Position numbers and translations under genes: made by a program
Assembly: GCF_003096095.1 (NCBI RefSeq)
Contig: NZ_CP015453.1
Span: 496,001-560,000, forward strand
Origin: Dietzia psychralcaliphila
GTDB taxonomy: Bacteria; Actinomycetota; Actinomycetes; Mycobacteriales; Mycobacteriaceae
Direction: 5' to 3'
DNA length: 64,000 bases
Notes under the pieces: model-generated
Told to the model about the DNA's origin: nothing
What the model saw: only the letters and a program-made list of their open reading frames with translations
The model's database searches: none
In this document: piece after piece, positions 52,964-62,374 of the stretch
Position numbering within the stretch: the first letter of the stretch is position 1
Layout of the letters: each line of letters starts with the position of its first letter

Positions 52964-53758
52964 ATGCCCGACCCCGCTCCAGCTTCCGTGAAGCGCCGCA
53001 GACGAGGGGTGGCCGCGAGGGGGGTGGAAACCGACCTCGGGCGCACCCGCCGCGCCAGGCGCATGCTCCGCACCCTCGAGGACGCCTTTCCGCACGTCTA
53101 CTGCGAACTCGACTTCACCGACCCGCTCGAGCTGAGCGTCGCGACGATCCTGTCCGCCCAGTGCACCGACAAGCGGGTCAACGAGGTCACGCCGGCGCTG
53201 TTCGCCCGGTACCGAACGGCGGCGGACTACGCGGGCGCGGACCGCGACGAGCTCGAGGCGCTGATCCGGCCGACCGGTTTCTACCGCAACAAGGCACGGA
53301 GCATCCAGGGCCTGGGCGCGGCTCTGGTGGAGAAGTACGACGGCGAGGTGCCGGGGCGGCTCGAGGACCTGGTCACCCTCCCCGGATTCGGACGGAAGAC
53401 GGCCAACGTGGTGCTCGGGAACGCGTTCGGCGTGCCCGGTCTGACCGTGGACACCCACTTCATGCGACTGGTGGCGCGCTGGAAGTGGACCGAGGCCACC
53501 GACCCGGTCCGCATCGAGCGGGAGGTGGCGAGGCTGCTCCCGCGCGCGGGATGGACCGACGCCAGTCACCGGATCATCTTCCACGGCCGCCGGGTGTGTC
53601 ACGCACGGACCGCGGCCTGTGGTGCGTGTGTCCTGGCCGACGACTGCCCGTCCGCGGGTGAGGTCGGCCCGCTCGATCCCGTCGCTGCCGCCCGCCTCGT
53701 GGCGGGACCGGAACGCGAACACCTGTTGCAGCTGGTCGGACTGGGGGATCAGGTGTGA
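52964..53758 (+). CDS. nth: Endonuclease III Nth
   Basis: A 264-residue base-excision repair glycosylase/AP lyase for oxidised pyrimidines. The helix-hairpin-helix [13 protein letters not shown] (about residues 141-153) contains the catalytic Lys; the catalytic Asp lies in VDTHFMRL (about 164). The [4Fe-4S] cluster ligands fit C-x6-C-x2-C-x5-C ([17 protein letters not shown], about 209-225). The first 30 residues form a basic extension. Overlaps the TlpA-like gene by 4 bp. Confidence 0.95.
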   Translation: MPDPAPASVKRRRRGVAARGVETDLGRTRRARRMLRTLEDAFPHVYCELDFTDPLELSVATILSAQCTDKRVNEVTPALFARYRTAADYAGADRDELEALIRPTGFYRNKARSIQGLGAALVEKYDGEVPGRLEDLVTLPGFGRKTANVVLGNAFGVPGLTVDTHFMRLVARWKWTEATDPVRIEREVARLLPRAGWTDASHRIIFHGRRVCHARTAACGACVLADDCPSAGEVGPLDPVAAARLVAGPEREHLLQLVGLGDQV

Positions 53759-54420
53759 GCGCCTCACTGAGATGGTCGTTGGTGGCGCTCGTGGCGCTGA
53801 TCGGCGTCGTCGTCGCGCTGGTCTCCACACTGGGTGACGACCAGGAGTCCGGGGGAGCCGCGTCGGCACCGACCGCGCCCCCGGTGGGCGCACCTCCGCT
53901 CGACGAGCCGCAGACCGTCGTGGACCCCGACACCCGCGCGACGGCCGGGCTCCCGGAGTGCCGCGACAGCGCAATGGCGGCCACCACCGCGGGCCCCGTC
54001 GCCGGGTTCATGGTGCGGTGCATGGACGACGGCAGCACCACCACACTCGGCAAGATCCAGGCGGGCCGTCCGATGGTGGTCAACCTGTGGGCCTACTGGT
54101 GCGAGCCGTGCCGCAGGGAGCTCCCTGCCATCCGGGACGCGCAGGCCACGCTGGGCGACCAGGTCCGGGTGGTGCTGTCCCACACCGATCCCTCCGAGAC
54201 CAAGGGGTTCGACACCCTGGCCGCGCTCGGGATCGAGGAACTGATCTCCGTCTCCGACCAGGACGAGGAGCTGCCGAGCCTGCTGGGGGCGCCGCCCGTC
54301 CTGCCGCTGACCGTGTTCGTCCGCGCCGACGGCACGGTGGCGCACGTGCTCATCGAGCCGATGGACACCGAGCAGGACGTGCTCGACGCCGTCTCCGAGC
54401 ATCTGGGGGTCACCGCATGA
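53755..54420 (+). CDS. TlpA-like membrane-anchored thioredoxin
   Basis: A 221-residue protein with an N-terminal helix (about residues 7-27), a Pro/Ala linker and a redoxin domain (about 75-221) with the active site [11 protein letters not shown] (CxxC near residues 121-124). It should act outside the membrane as a disulfide reductant. Two more cysteines lie near residue 69 and 89. Operon nth-tlpA-nudix-marP with 4-bp overlaps. Confidence 0.85.
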   Translation: MSASLRWSLVALVALIGVVVALVSTLGDDQESGGAASAPTAPPVGAPPLDEPQTVVDPDTRATAGLPECRDSAMAATTAGPVAGFMVRCMDDGSTTTLGKIQAGRPMVVNLWAYWCEPCRRELPAIRDAQATLGDQVRVVLSHTDPSETKGFDTLAALGIEELISVSDQDEELPSLLGAPPVLPLTVFVRADGTVAHVLIEPMDTEQDVLDAVSEHLGVTA

Positions 54421-55487
54421 CCGGTTCCACGCGGGACGCCCCCGTGCCCCGTCCCGGCGACGTGACCGGCGTACCGCATCCCGGGTGGATGGATCCGCTC
54501 ATGGCGGCGTGTACCGACGGCAGCTTCGACGGGCTGCTGCCCAGGCGGCGCCCGCCCGAGGACCGCGGCCCCAACGAGGTCGGTCGTCCCCATCGGGACG
54601 CCGCCGTGCTGGTGCTGTTCTCGGGTTCGGCGGACGCGCCCGGCCCGCACCCCCCGGAGGACGCCCGCGTGCTGCTCACCCACCGCGCACCCACGCTGCG
54701 CAACCATTCGGGTCAGATCTCGTTCCCCGGTGGCGGGGTCGACGACACGGACAGCGGACCGGTCGAGGCGGCCCTGCGCGAGGCGTGGGAGGAGACGGGG
54801 CTGGAGAGCCACGGCGTGGACGTCCTCGCCGTGTTGCCCGAGCTGTACATCCCGGTGTCCAACTACTCCGTCGCCCCGGTGTTGGCCTACTGGCGTGAGC
54901 CGATGGAGGTCTCGTCGGTGGATCCGGGCGAGACCGCGCGGGTGATGACGGTGCCGGTGAGTGAGATGCTCGACCCGGCCAACCGCTTCCTGCTCCGGCA
55001 CACCACGGGGTGGACCGGACCGGCGTTCCAGCACGACGACCTGGTGGTGTGGGGTTTCACCGCCGGGATCCTGGCCGCGATGTTCCACTCCGCCGGCTGG
55101 GACCTGGACTGGGACACCGACGACGTGCGGGATCTGGAGCAGACCCTGGCGGCCTCCGGCAACGGCGAGCAGCACCGGATGTCGGCGGAGGAGGCGCGAC
55201 GCGAGTCCGACGACCCGCTGGCCGACAGGACGGTGGCCGGGGTGCCCGGCGCACGATCCGGCCTCGCCGCCGCCGTGCCTGAAGCCGCCGTGCCCGCCGA
55301 CGCCGCCTCCAACGCCGCCCCCGACGCCGTGCCTGATGCCGCCGTGCCCGACACGGCCGACACTGTCGACGGCCCGGTTTCCGCCTCCAGGACACTGTCC
55401 GACGCCGCGCGGGGCGGTGTACCCGTGGACGACGACGAGGAACCGCTCGACCTGCCCGCAGACGATCCCCGGAGGGGGTACCGGTGA
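54417..55487 (+). CDS. Nudix hydrolase, CoA-pyrophosphatase-like (NudL/Rv3672c-like)
   Basis: A 356-residue Nudix protein. The Nudix box GGGVDDTDSGPVEAALREAWEETGL starts near residue 104, shown by its key elements GxxxxxE, REAWEE and TGL. An upstream stretch RAPTLRNHSGQISFPGG is the CoA-specific NuCoA signature (LLTxRSxxxRxxxGxxxFPGG). The C-terminal 110 residues are a poorly structured tail with VPEAAVPADAASNAAPDAVP repeats, absent from short NudL proteins. Overlaps both neighbours by 4 bp. Confidence 0.85.
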   Translation: MTGSTRDAPVPRPGDVTGVPHPGWMDPLMAACTDGSFDGLLPRRRPPEDRGPNEVGRPHRDAAVLVLFSGSADAPGPHPPEDARVLLTHRAPTLRNHSGQISFPGGGVDDTDSGPVEAALREAWEETGLESHGVDVLAVLPELYIPVSNYSVAPVLAYWREPMEVSSVDPGETARVMTVPVSEMLDPANRFLLRHTTGWTGPAFQHDDLVVWGFTAGILAAMFHSAGWDLDWDTDDVRDLEQTLAASGNGEQHRMSAEEARRESDDPLADRTVAGVPGARSGLAAAVPEAAVPADAASNAAPDAVPDAAVPDTADTVDGPVSASRTLSDAARGGVPVDDDEEPLDLPADDPRRGYR

Positions 55488-56680
55488 CGGGCTCTCAGTG
55501 GCTCGACCTCGCCCTGTACGCGCTCGCCGCGGCGGCGGCCATCTCGGGCTGGATCAACGGCGCCGCGGCGTCGGGTTTCGCACTGCTCGGCGTGGCGATC
55601 GGTGCCACCTCCGGACTGCTCGTGGCACCCCACCTGGTGAGGGAACTCGACTCACCGGTGGGCCGGCTCGCGGCGGGACTGGCCGTGATCGCGGTGATGG
55701 TGATCATCGGCCAGATCGCCGGGGTGACGATCGGCCGCGCAGCCAGGCGCTACATCTCCGGGGCCGGGGCCAAGATCCTCGACAGCACCGTCGGGGCCGT
55801 CTTCCAGGCCGCTGCGATGCTGCTGGTGGCGTGGCTGGTGGCCATCCCCGTGGCGGCCCAGGAGGGCCCGGGGCTGGGCAAGGCCGTGCGCGGGTCGTCG
55901 GTGCTGGCCAAGATCGACGACGTGGCGCCGGAGCAGATGCAGCGGATCCCGGCGGCGTTCACCTCGGTCCTCGGCACCACCGGGTTCCCGGACATCCTCG
56001 GCCCGTTCGGCACCACGCCCATGCAGGAGGTGCCCCCGCCCGACCCGGTGCTCGCCGGGTCGGAGGTCGTGGCGTCGGTGCAGCCGTCCGTGCTCAAGAT
56101 CCTGGGCCGCGCCGAGTCGTGCAGCCGTGCGCTCGAGGGCTCGGGGTTCGTCGCCGCCCCCGGGCTGGTCATGACCAACGCGCACGTGGTGGCGGGCACC
56201 GGCTCGGTCAGCGTCGTCGCCGGCGATCAGGAACTCGAGGCGGACGTGGTGGTCTACGACCCGGGCGTCGACGTTGCCGTCCTGCGCGTGCCGGGCCTGC
56301 AGGCGCCGGTCCTGCCCTTCGCCGACGATCGGGCCCGGAGCGGTGACGACGCCATCGTCGTGGGTTATCCCGGCAACGGCCCCTATCGGCCGGACGCCGC
56401 CCGGATCCGCGAGCGGGTGACGTTGCGCGGCCCGGACATCTATCGCGAGGCGACGGTCGAGCGCGAGGTGTACATCCTTCGTGGGGCGGTGCGCGAGGGC
56501 AACTCCGGTGGACCGCTGATCACGCCTCAAGGGCAGGTCGTGGGAGTGGTGTTCGGAGCCGCGATGGACGCCGCCGACACCGGGTACGCGCTCACCGTCG
56601 AGCAGGTCCTCCCGCAGCTCCAGCTGGCGGTCGACTCGCTGGAGCCCGTCTCCACGGGAAGCTGCGTCGGGGCCCGCTGA
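55484..56680 (+). CDS. marP: MarP-like membrane serine protease
   Basis: A 398-residue protein with a CvpA-type four-helix membrane domain (residues about 5-130), a linker and a periplasmic chymotrypsin-like protease. The triad is His in TNAHVV (about 234), Asp in DPGVDVAVLRV (about 264) and Ser in EGNSGGPL (about 340). Two cysteines (about 212 and 394) match the regulatory disulfide of Rv3671c, a protease essential for acid resistance in M. tuberculosis. GTG start, 4-bp overlap with the Nudix gene. Confidence 0.93.
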   Translation: MTGSQWLDLALYALAAAAAISGWINGAAASGFALLGVAIGATSGLLVAPHLVRELDSPVGRLAAGLAVIAVMVIIGQIAGVTIGRAARRYISGAGAKILDSTVGAVFQAAAMLLVAWLVAIPVAAQEGPGLGKAVRGSSVLAKIDDVAPEQMQRIPAAFTSVLGTTGFPDILGPFGTTPMQEVPPPDPVLAGSEVVASVQPSVLKILGRAESCSRALEGSGFVAAPGLVMTNAHVVAGTGSVSVVAGDQELEADVVVYDPGVDVAVLRVPGLQAPVLPFADDRARSGDDAIVVGYPGNGPYRPDAARIRERVTLRGPDIYREATVEREVYILRGAVREGNSGGPLITPQGQVVGVVFGAAMDAADTGYALTVEQVLPQLQLAVDSLEPVSTGSCVGAR

Positions 56681-56889
56681 GCGGAAGCTCCTAACCCCTA
56701 GCCCTCGCCCCGCTCTCGCCCCCTAACCCTCGCCCTCTCGCTCACCCCGCTCTCGCGGCTCGCGCTGCGCGAATGGTCCGCCTTGGCAGCGCACTCCGAC
56801 GATCAACGTGCAGAGGGGGCGCGTAAGTCGAAGGGGGGTGGCGAAGTCCCGCGTGGGTGGATCTGGCTCCAGGGGATCGTGCCGAGCGG

Positions 56890-57759
56890 TCAGAGCCCGT
56901 TCACGTGGCGCGCGAAGTCCACGATCAAGCGGGACGTGGCCCGGGGTTGTTCCATCGCCGGGTAGTGCCCCGCGTCCGGGACCAGTTCGGTGCGCAGATC
57001 GCGGGCCCACGACGCCGACGAGCGGACCGTCTCCGGGCGGATGAACCGGTCCTCGGCGCCGCTGATCCCCAGCACCGGCTGATCGAGCACTCCGGACACC
57101 GTGCGGCGGAAGTCGCGGCCGTCCGGACGGAACTGACTGCGGACCATCCAGCGGCGGGACTCCAGGGACAGGTGCGCGACCTTGGGGATGAGCATGGCCC
57201 GCCTCAGCAGCGCGGCGGTCTCCCGGAAGTCGTCGGTGTCGGGCCACGCCGGGCCGGAGCGGGCCCTGAGCATCGACTCCACCGACGCAGCGCCGTCTGC
57301 CGTGAGGTGCCGCTCGGGTAGTCGGGGTGCCTGGTCCGCCAGGAGGCGGGGGACCAGGGCGCGACGTTGCGCGCGATCGCGGAGCGCGGCGCGGCGGGTG
57401 GCCAGGGGGTGGGGGGATCCGATGACGACGAGGCCCCGCACCGCGCGCGGCCGCCGGTACGCGGCGGTCCAGGCCACGAATCCGCCCTCGCCCTGCCCCA
57501 CGATCACCGCGGAGGAGTGCCCGAGCGCCCGGATGAGGTGGGTGATGTCGGAGGACAGCGTCCACCCGTCGTAGCCGCGAGGTGGCTTGTCGGAGTCGCC
57601 GTGGCCCCGCAGGTCCACCGCGACGGCGTGGAAACCGGCCTCGGCCAGCGCGACCACGGGTGCACGCATGGTCCACCAGATGCCGCCCAGACCGTGGATC
57701 ATCAGCACCAGCGGTGGGAGTTCCCCCGGGGTGGTGTCGGTCGGGAGGGCCTCGGCCAC
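56890..57759 (-). CDS. EphE-like alpha/beta hydrolase with missing nucleophile
   Basis: A 289-residue (as drawn) alpha/beta-hydrolase fold: oxyanion HGLGG (about residue 22), strand and cap, ISGAEDRF (acid Asp, about 220) and DAGHYPA (His, about 260). The nucleophile elbow is GQGEGG (about 89-94): where epoxide hydrolases have Asp and lipases Ser, a Gly is found. The family-typical N-terminus (RIDGSWRHRDVSANGIRLH) is in frame upstream of the GTG at 57759 but no ATG, GTG or TTG precedes it; a CTG at 57858, overlapping the holin-like stop, is possible. Position matches EphE (Rv3670). Confidence 0.7.
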   Translation of the reverse strand: MAEALPTDTTPGELPPLVLMIHGLGGIWWTMRAPVVALAEAGFHAVAVDLRGHGDSDKPPRGYDGWTLSSDITHLIRALGHSSAVIVGQGEGGFVAWTAAYRRPRAVRGLVVIGSPHPLATRRAALRDRAQRRALVPRLLADQAPRLPERHLTADGAASVESMLRARSGPAWPDTDDFRETAALLRRAMLIPKVAHLSLESRRWMVRSQFRPDGRDFRRTVSGVLDQPVLGISGAEDRFIRPETVRSSASWARDLRTELVPDAGHYPAMEQPRATSRLIVDFARHVNGL

Positions 57760-57854
57760 GTGCAGGCGGATGCCGTTGGCCGAGACGTCACGATGCCGCC
57801 ACGACCCGTCGATCCTGACGATCGACGGGTCGGGCGGCCGGTGTGCTGGAGTCT

Positions 57855-58370
57855 TCAGCTGCGCGAGGCGGGCTGGGGCGTCTCGGAGACCCGCACCGTC
57901 CCGGGCCGCGGCTCGGCGCCCGTGGGCATGGCCAGCTTGAGGTCGGACACCGAGTCGATGGTGCGCTGGGGCTTACGGATCTTCTTGATCTTGCGGTACC
58001 CGAGAAGCCCGCACACCGCCGCCAACAGCACCAGCACGACGAACACGATGAGGAACCCGATCCAGTCCCACGTCTTGGTGCCGAACCACAGCGAGATGAG
58101 CTTCGCCCACATGAAGACGAACGGGAAGAAGGACATGAGCAGCAACACGAGCGCCGCGACGAAGAAACCGGACCCGGTGGCCGCCTTCTTGACCTGCTCG
58201 GTGACCTCGGTCTTCGCCAGTTCGATCTCCGCGCGGACGAGCGTGGACATCTGTGTCGTGGCGTTCTTGACCAGGGTTCCGATGCTGGCGTCGCCCCGAC
58301 CGATCGAATCCGCGTCGTGCAGAGGGATCGATGCCTCGGTCGGCGAGTGGGTTCCCTGGGCGTGGCTCAC
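57855..58370 (-). CDS. Phage-holin-family-like membrane protein (Rv3669-like)
   Basis: A 171-residue protein: N-terminal Ser/Thr/Pro-rich segment, an amphipathic helix (LVKNATTQMSTLVRAEIELAK), two membrane helices (about residues 68-90 and 105-130) and a basic linker GYRKIKKIRKPQR. Fits the holin-like superfamily (DUF1469-type) whose role in mycolata is unknown. The GTG at 58370 has GGAGG at 7 nt, better than an ATG at 58421. Its stop overlaps the possible CTG start of the hydrolase. Confidence 0.75.
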   Translation of the reverse strand: MSHAQGTHSPTEASIPLHDADSIGRGDASIGTLVKNATTQMSTLVRAEIELAKTEVTEQVKKAATGSGFFVAALVLLLMSFFPFVFMWAKLISLWFGTKTWDWIGFLIVFVVLVLLAAVCGLLGYRKIKKIRKPQRTIDSVSDLKLAMPTGAEPRPGTVRVSETPQPASRS

Positions 58371-58451
58371 GGTTGTTCCTCCATTGTCAGGCGACGGATG
58401 CACCGCCGTCCATCGTGCCACGACACGTGGCTGCCTTCACCCGCTACCCGG

Positions 58452-60419
58452 TCAGCCGCGGGTGCCCTTCTCCCTGATCTGTTCCATGATGGTCGGATCG
58501 GACAGCGTCGAGGTGTCCCCGCCGTCGCGGCCCTCGGCCATGTCCTTGAGCAGGCGCCGCATGATCTTCCCGGACCGCGTCTTGGGCAGCTCGGGCACGA
58601 TCGTGATGTCGCGCGGCTTGGCGATCGGGGAGATCTCCCGCGAGACCTCGGCGCGCAACTCGTCGATGAGCTTCTGGCGGTCCTCCTCGGCGTCGACGCT
58701 GCCGCGCAGGATCACGTACGCGACGATCGCCTGGCCGGTGGTCTCGTCGTTGGCTCCGACGACCGCCGCCTCGGCGACCGCACGGTGGCCCACGAGGGCG
58801 GACTCGACCTCCGAGGTGGAGATCCGGTGGCCGGAGATGTTCATGACGTCGTCGACGCGGCCGAGCACCCACAGTGCGCCGTCGGAGTCCCACTTGGCGC
58901 CGTCGCCGGCGAAGTAGTAACCCTCCTCCGCGAACCGTGACCAGTAGGTGTCGCGGTAGCGCTCCATGTCGCCCCAGATGCCGCGGAGCATGGCCGGCCA
59001 CGGCTCGGTGATCACCAGGAAGCCCTGCTCCTCCGGCGCGACCTCCTTGGCGTCGCTGTCCACGATCGCCACGTTGATGCCGGGGAGCGGCCGCATGGCC
59101 GAACCGGGCTTGGTCTCGGTCACGCCCGGCAGTGGGGAGATCATGATCGCGCCGGTCTCGGTCTGCCACCACGTGTCCACGATGGGGGCCTTCCCCCCAC
59201 CGAGGTTGTCGCGGTACCAGCGCCACGCCTCCGGGTTGATCGGCTCACCGACGGAGCCGAGCAGGCGGATCGAGGACAGGTCGTGCTCGGCCGGGATCTC
59301 GGCGCCCCACTTCATGAAGGTCCGGACGAGTGTCGGCGCGGAGTAGTAGATGGTCACGCCGTACTTCTCGATGATCTGGAAGTGGCGGTGCTCGTCCGGC
59401 GAGTTGGGGGTGCCCTCGTAGACGATGCACTCGGCGCCGTTCGAGAGCGGGGCGTACACGCCGTACGTGTGGCCGGTGACCCACCCGACGTCCGCGGTGC
59501 ACCAGTAGACGTCCTGGCCGGCCTTGTGGTCGAAGACGTTGTGGTGGGTGTACGAGGCCTGGGTGAGGTAGCCGCCGGAGGTGTGGACGATCCCCTTGGG
59601 CTTGCCGGTGGTGCCGGAGGTGTAGAGCAGGAACAGCGGGTGCTCGGAGTCGAAGGCCTCCGGCGTGTGCTCGGGGGACTGCTGGGGGACCACCTCGTCC
59701 CACCAGACGTCGCGGCCCTCCGTCCACTCGACGTCCAGGCCGGTGCGGCGAACGACGAGGACGTTCTGCACGGACTTCGCGTGCCCGTCGACACCCTCGA
59801 GGTTCCCGGCCAGCGCGTCGTCGACTCCGGCCTTGAGCGGGGCGGGCTTACCGCGACGGAACTGTCCGTCGGCGGTGATCACGAGCTTGGCCTCGGCGTC
59901 GTCGATGCGGGAGCGCAGGGCGGCGGGGGAGAAGCCGGCGAAGACGACGGAGTGGGTCAGTCCGAGGCGGGCGCACGCGAGCATCGCGATGTAGACCTCG
60001 GGGAGCAGCGGCATGTAAATGGCCACCCGGTCGCCGGCGACCAGCCCGAGGGAATGAAGGTAGTTGGCCGCGCGGCTGACCTCGTCCTTGAGTTCGGCGT
60101 AGGTGATGTCGCGGGCGTCGTCCTCGGGCTCGCCGATCCAGTGGATCGCCACCCGGTCGCCGTTGCCGGCCTCGACGTGGCGGTCCACGCAGTTGTAGGC
60201 GACGTTGAGCGTGCCGCCCACGAACCACTTGGCGACCGGGGCGTCGGACCAGTCGAGGACCTCGGACCACTCGGTCGACCAGTCCAGACGCCGTGCCTGC
60301 TCGTCCCAGAACGCGAGTCGGTCGGAGGCTGCCACGTCGTAGAGATCGGCCTGCGCGTTGGCCTGTGCGGTGAAGTCGGGCTCGGGGGCGTAGGTCTGGG
60401 TGTGGTCGTGATCGGTCAT
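58452..60419 (-). CDS. acs: Acetyl-CoA synthetase Acs
   Basis: A 655-residue AMP-forming acetate activator. The P-loop-like [14 protein letters not shown] lies near residues 263-276, the A5 region [10 protein letters not shown] near 414-423, the hinge Asp in [13 protein letters not shown] near 519-531 and the regulatory lysine in [11 protein letters not shown] near 618, the site of acetyl inhibition. The start is ATG 60419; the frame extends to 60506 past the Crp site. Expression is probably under Crp through the site at 60492-60507. Confidence 0.95.
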   Translation of the reverse strand: MTDHDHTQTYAPEPDFTAQANAQADLYDVAASDRLAFWDEQARRLDWSTEWSEVLDWSDAPVAKWFVGGTLNVAYNCVDRHVEAGNGDRVAIHWIGEPEDDARDITYAELKDEVSRAANYLHSLGLVAGDRVAIYMPLLPEVYIAMLACARLGLTHSVVFAGFSPAALRSRIDDAEAKLVITADGQFRRGKPAPLKAGVDDALAGNLEGVDGHAKSVQNVLVVRRTGLDVEWTEGRDVWWDEVVPQQSPEHTPEAFDSEHPLFLLYTSGTTGKPKGIVHTSGGYLTQASYTHHNVFDHKAGQDVYWCTADVGWVTGHTYGVYAPLSNGAECIVYEGTPNSPDEHRHFQIIEKYGVTIYYSAPTLVRTFMKWGAEIPAEHDLSSIRLLGSVGEPINPEAWRWYRDNLGGGKAPIVDTWWQTETGAIMISPLPGVTETKPGSAMRPLPGINVAIVDSDAKEVAPEEQGFLVITEPWPAMLRGIWGDMERYRDTYWSRFAEEGYYFAGDGAKWDSDGALWVLGRVDDVMNISGHRISTSEVESALVGHRAVAEAAVVGANDETTGQAIVAYVILRGSVDAEEDRQKLIDELRAEVSREISPIAKPRDITIVPELPKTRSGKIMRRLLKDMAEGRDGGDTSTLSDPTIMEQIREKGTRG

Positions 60420-60491
60420 CAGCGGCTCTCTCTCGGGATATGTGTTCACGGCGGCCGGAATCGACACGGCGGAAACGACCGGACCGGTTTC

Positions 60492-60507
60492 TGTGAGCGT
60501 AGTCACA
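60492..60507. promoter_or_regulatory. Crp/GlxR site in front of acs
   Basis: TGTGAGCGTAGTCACA matches TGTGA-N6-TCACA perfectly. It lies 73-88 bp upstream of the acs ATG. Regulation of acs by Crp proteins is known in actinobacteria. Confidence 0.85.
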
Positions 60508-60563
60508 TACCTTTCGCCGTGTTTCGCAACACACCCGATGGGGGGACGCGGGGGGAGAAGGGG

Positions 60564-61400
60564 TCAGGACCTCGGCTCGCGCCCTGGGGAATCGTCCGTC
60601 TCACTGCCGTCGTCAGGGGTGCCGCCGGCACCCTCCGGGGCCTCTGTCTTCCCGGTTCTCCGGCCTTCGCCCACCGTGGTCTCCGGCGACCTCGTCGTCG
60701 TCACCCCGGACTTCCCCCCGGCCTTCGCCGCGCCCTCCGGTGACTTCTCCCCGGCGGTCACCGCGTCTCCCCGGGACTCCCGCCCGGGCCGCTTCGTCCC
60801 GGGCTCGTCCTCTGCCTGCGTCGCCTCTGCCTGTGTCGCCTCTGCCGGAGTCGACTTCGTCGGCGTCCTCGTGTCCGGCCTCGCCTTGTCCTGCCTCGCT
60901 TTGTCCTGGGTCGCGTCGCCCGGCGTGTCCGCCTCGCGGGCCTTCTTCACCGCGGGCGCCTTGTCAGGTTTCTTCCCAGGCTTCGTCTCGGGAGGCGTGT
61001 CCGCAGGCTTCTCTGTGGGCTTCTTCCCGGGCGTCGATTCCGCCTTCCTCCCGGGCGCGGACGGCGAGGCCTCGCGGCCGCGCACCGGGGCCTCGATGCC
61101 GTAGTACTCCAAGAGCCGGTGCTCCTGGTCAGGGGTCAACGCGTCCTCGGTGTGGTCGGGGCGTGGCGAGTCCCGGATGATGGCGCGGGTGTGGTCCACG
61201 TGCAGCTCGTCGTCGATGAGCCGTGCGCCGTGGAGGGGGACGATGGCATCCGAGGAGAAGATGCCGGTCGAGACGGTGGCAAAGGTGATCTTGCCGCTGG
61301 CGTCGTCCACGTAGACCTGGCGGACGGCGCCGATCTTGGTCCCTGTCGAGTCGAATGCGGTCGCGTCGAGTAATGCGTCGAGCTGGTCTTTGAGGGTCAC
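60564..61400 (-). CDS. PRC-barrel protein with Lys/Pro/Thr-rich tail
   Basis: A 278-residue protein. Residues about 10-80 are a PRC-barrel domain (TKIGAVRQVYVDDASGKITFATV). The rest, about 170 residues, is low-complexity and rich in Lys, Pro, Thr, Ala, Glu, with short repeats (DKARQ/DKARP, AEATQAEATQAE). The tail has a histone-like composition and is likely disordered; it could bind nucleic acid or the wall. PRC-barrel proteins of this type are stress-related, without clear function. It is not part of the Rv3684-Rv3660c order as I recall it. Confidence 0.7.
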   Translation of the reverse strand: MTLKDQLDALLDATAFDSTGTKIGAVRQVYVDDASGKITFATVSTGIFSSDAIVPLHGARLIDDELHVDHTRAIIRDSPRPDHTEDALTPDQEHRLLEYYGIEAPVRGREASPSAPGRKAESTPGKKPTEKPADTPPETKPGKKPDKAPAVKKAREADTPGDATQDKARQDKARPDTRTPTKSTPAEATQAEATQAEDEPGTKRPGRESRGDAVTAGEKSPEGAAKAGGKSGVTTTRSPETTVGEGRRTGKTEAPEGAGGTPDDGSETDDSPGREPRS

Positions 61401-61562
61401 GGGATCTCCGGGGGGTCGAGGTGGGCACCGGGGCCGGGCGAGCCCTTGAAGTACTGGTGATTACACCAGCTCGACAGCGGTTGAGCCGGGTGTTGGCAGC
61501 CTGTGTCGGCGGATTGCGACGCGCGGGGCGGTGGTGACCCGCGGGTCGGTAACCTCGTCGGG

Positions 61563-62321
61563 GTGAACCCTCGAGCCCAGGACCCCCTCGCCCCGCTGCT
61601 CGCGCTCCCCGGCGTCGCGGAGGCATCGGAGGCCGCCAGGAGCGCGCTCGCCACCGTCCACCGGCATCCCGCCAACCGTCGGGGCTGGCCCACGACAGCG
61701 GCGGAGTCGGTCCTGCGCGGGGCCCGGGCCTCGGCCGGCGTGGAGGGCGCGTCGGTGCGACTGGACGCCGACGGCGACCACGACGAGGTGCTCGCCGGCG
61801 CCCTGCGGGTCGCCGTAGAGCTGACCGGGGAGTCGCTCGACCGGGCCGTGGCGGTGTGGACCCGTTCTCCGCTGCAGGAGCTCGCCCACCTGCACCTGCT
61901 GGCCGCGTCCGGCCCCGACGTGGACGAGGCCGCCCTGGGCCGGCCCCGATCAGACCAGGGCGTGGCCGAGCGGCTCCTGGGGTTGGCGGAGCTGGTGACC
62001 GGTGGGACGAAGGTGCCCGCACCCGTCCTGGCGGCGGTGGTCCTGGGCGAGCTGTCCGGACTGCGGCCGTTCGGGTCCGCGGACGGCGTGGTGGCCCGGG
62101 CGGCGTTCCGGCTGGTGACCGTGTCCACCGGTCTCGACCCGCACTGTCTGGGCGTGCCGGAGGTGACCTTCTACCGAGATCCCGCGGCGCACCGGTCGGC
62201 CCTGGAGGGTTTCGTCTCCGGCACCGAGCAGGGCGTCGGTTCGTGGATCCTTCACTGCTGTAGAGCGCTGGAGGCCGGTGCGCGAGAGGCGACCTCGATC
62301 GCCGATGCCGCCGGGGGCTGA
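61563..62321 (+). CDS. Fic-fold pseudoenzyme (Rv3662c-like)
   Basis: A 252-residue protein that resembles mycobacterial Rv3662c, usually annotated as hypothetical or oxidoreductase. It contains a Fic-like core: RPFGSADGVVARAA (about residues 168-181) lines up with HPFxDGNGRxxR but lacks the catalytic His and the GNGR, while SAGVEG (about 58-63) fits the Fic inhibitory motif (S/T)xxxE(G/N). So it is probably an inactive Fic homologue. GTG at 61563 lies about 10 nt from a TAACCT -10-like element (61548), suggesting a leaderless mRNA. Confidence 0.7.
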   Translation: MNPRAQDPLAPLLALPGVAEASEAARSALATVHRHPANRRGWPTTAAESVLRGARASAGVEGASVRLDADGDHDEVLAGALRVAVELTGESLDRAVAVWTRSPLQELAHLHLLAASGPDVDEAALGRPRSDQGVAERLLGLAELVTGGTKVPAPVLAAVVLGELSGLRPFGSADGVVARAAFRLVTVSTGLDPHCLGVPEVTFYRDPAAHRSALEGFVSGTEQGVGSWILHCCRALEAGAREATSIADAAGG

Positions 62322-62344
62322 GCGTCCTACTCCTGACACGCGAA

Positions 62345-62374
62345 TGGCGGGTCGGCACGCGTGCCGACCCGCCA
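62345..62374. terminator. 30-bp perfect palindrome, probable terminator
   Basis: Arms of 15 bp (TGGCGGGTCGGCACG and its complement) with no loop, 24 bp after the stop of the Fic-like gene. No T-run follows on the plus strand. It may terminate transcription from both sides. Confidence 0.6.

Noticed and set aside
56681-56889. Gene or repeat element between marP and the EphE-like gene
   Set aside because: Only imperfect CCCTCGCCC/GCTCTCGC duplications were seen; no frame, hairpin or RNA could be supported.
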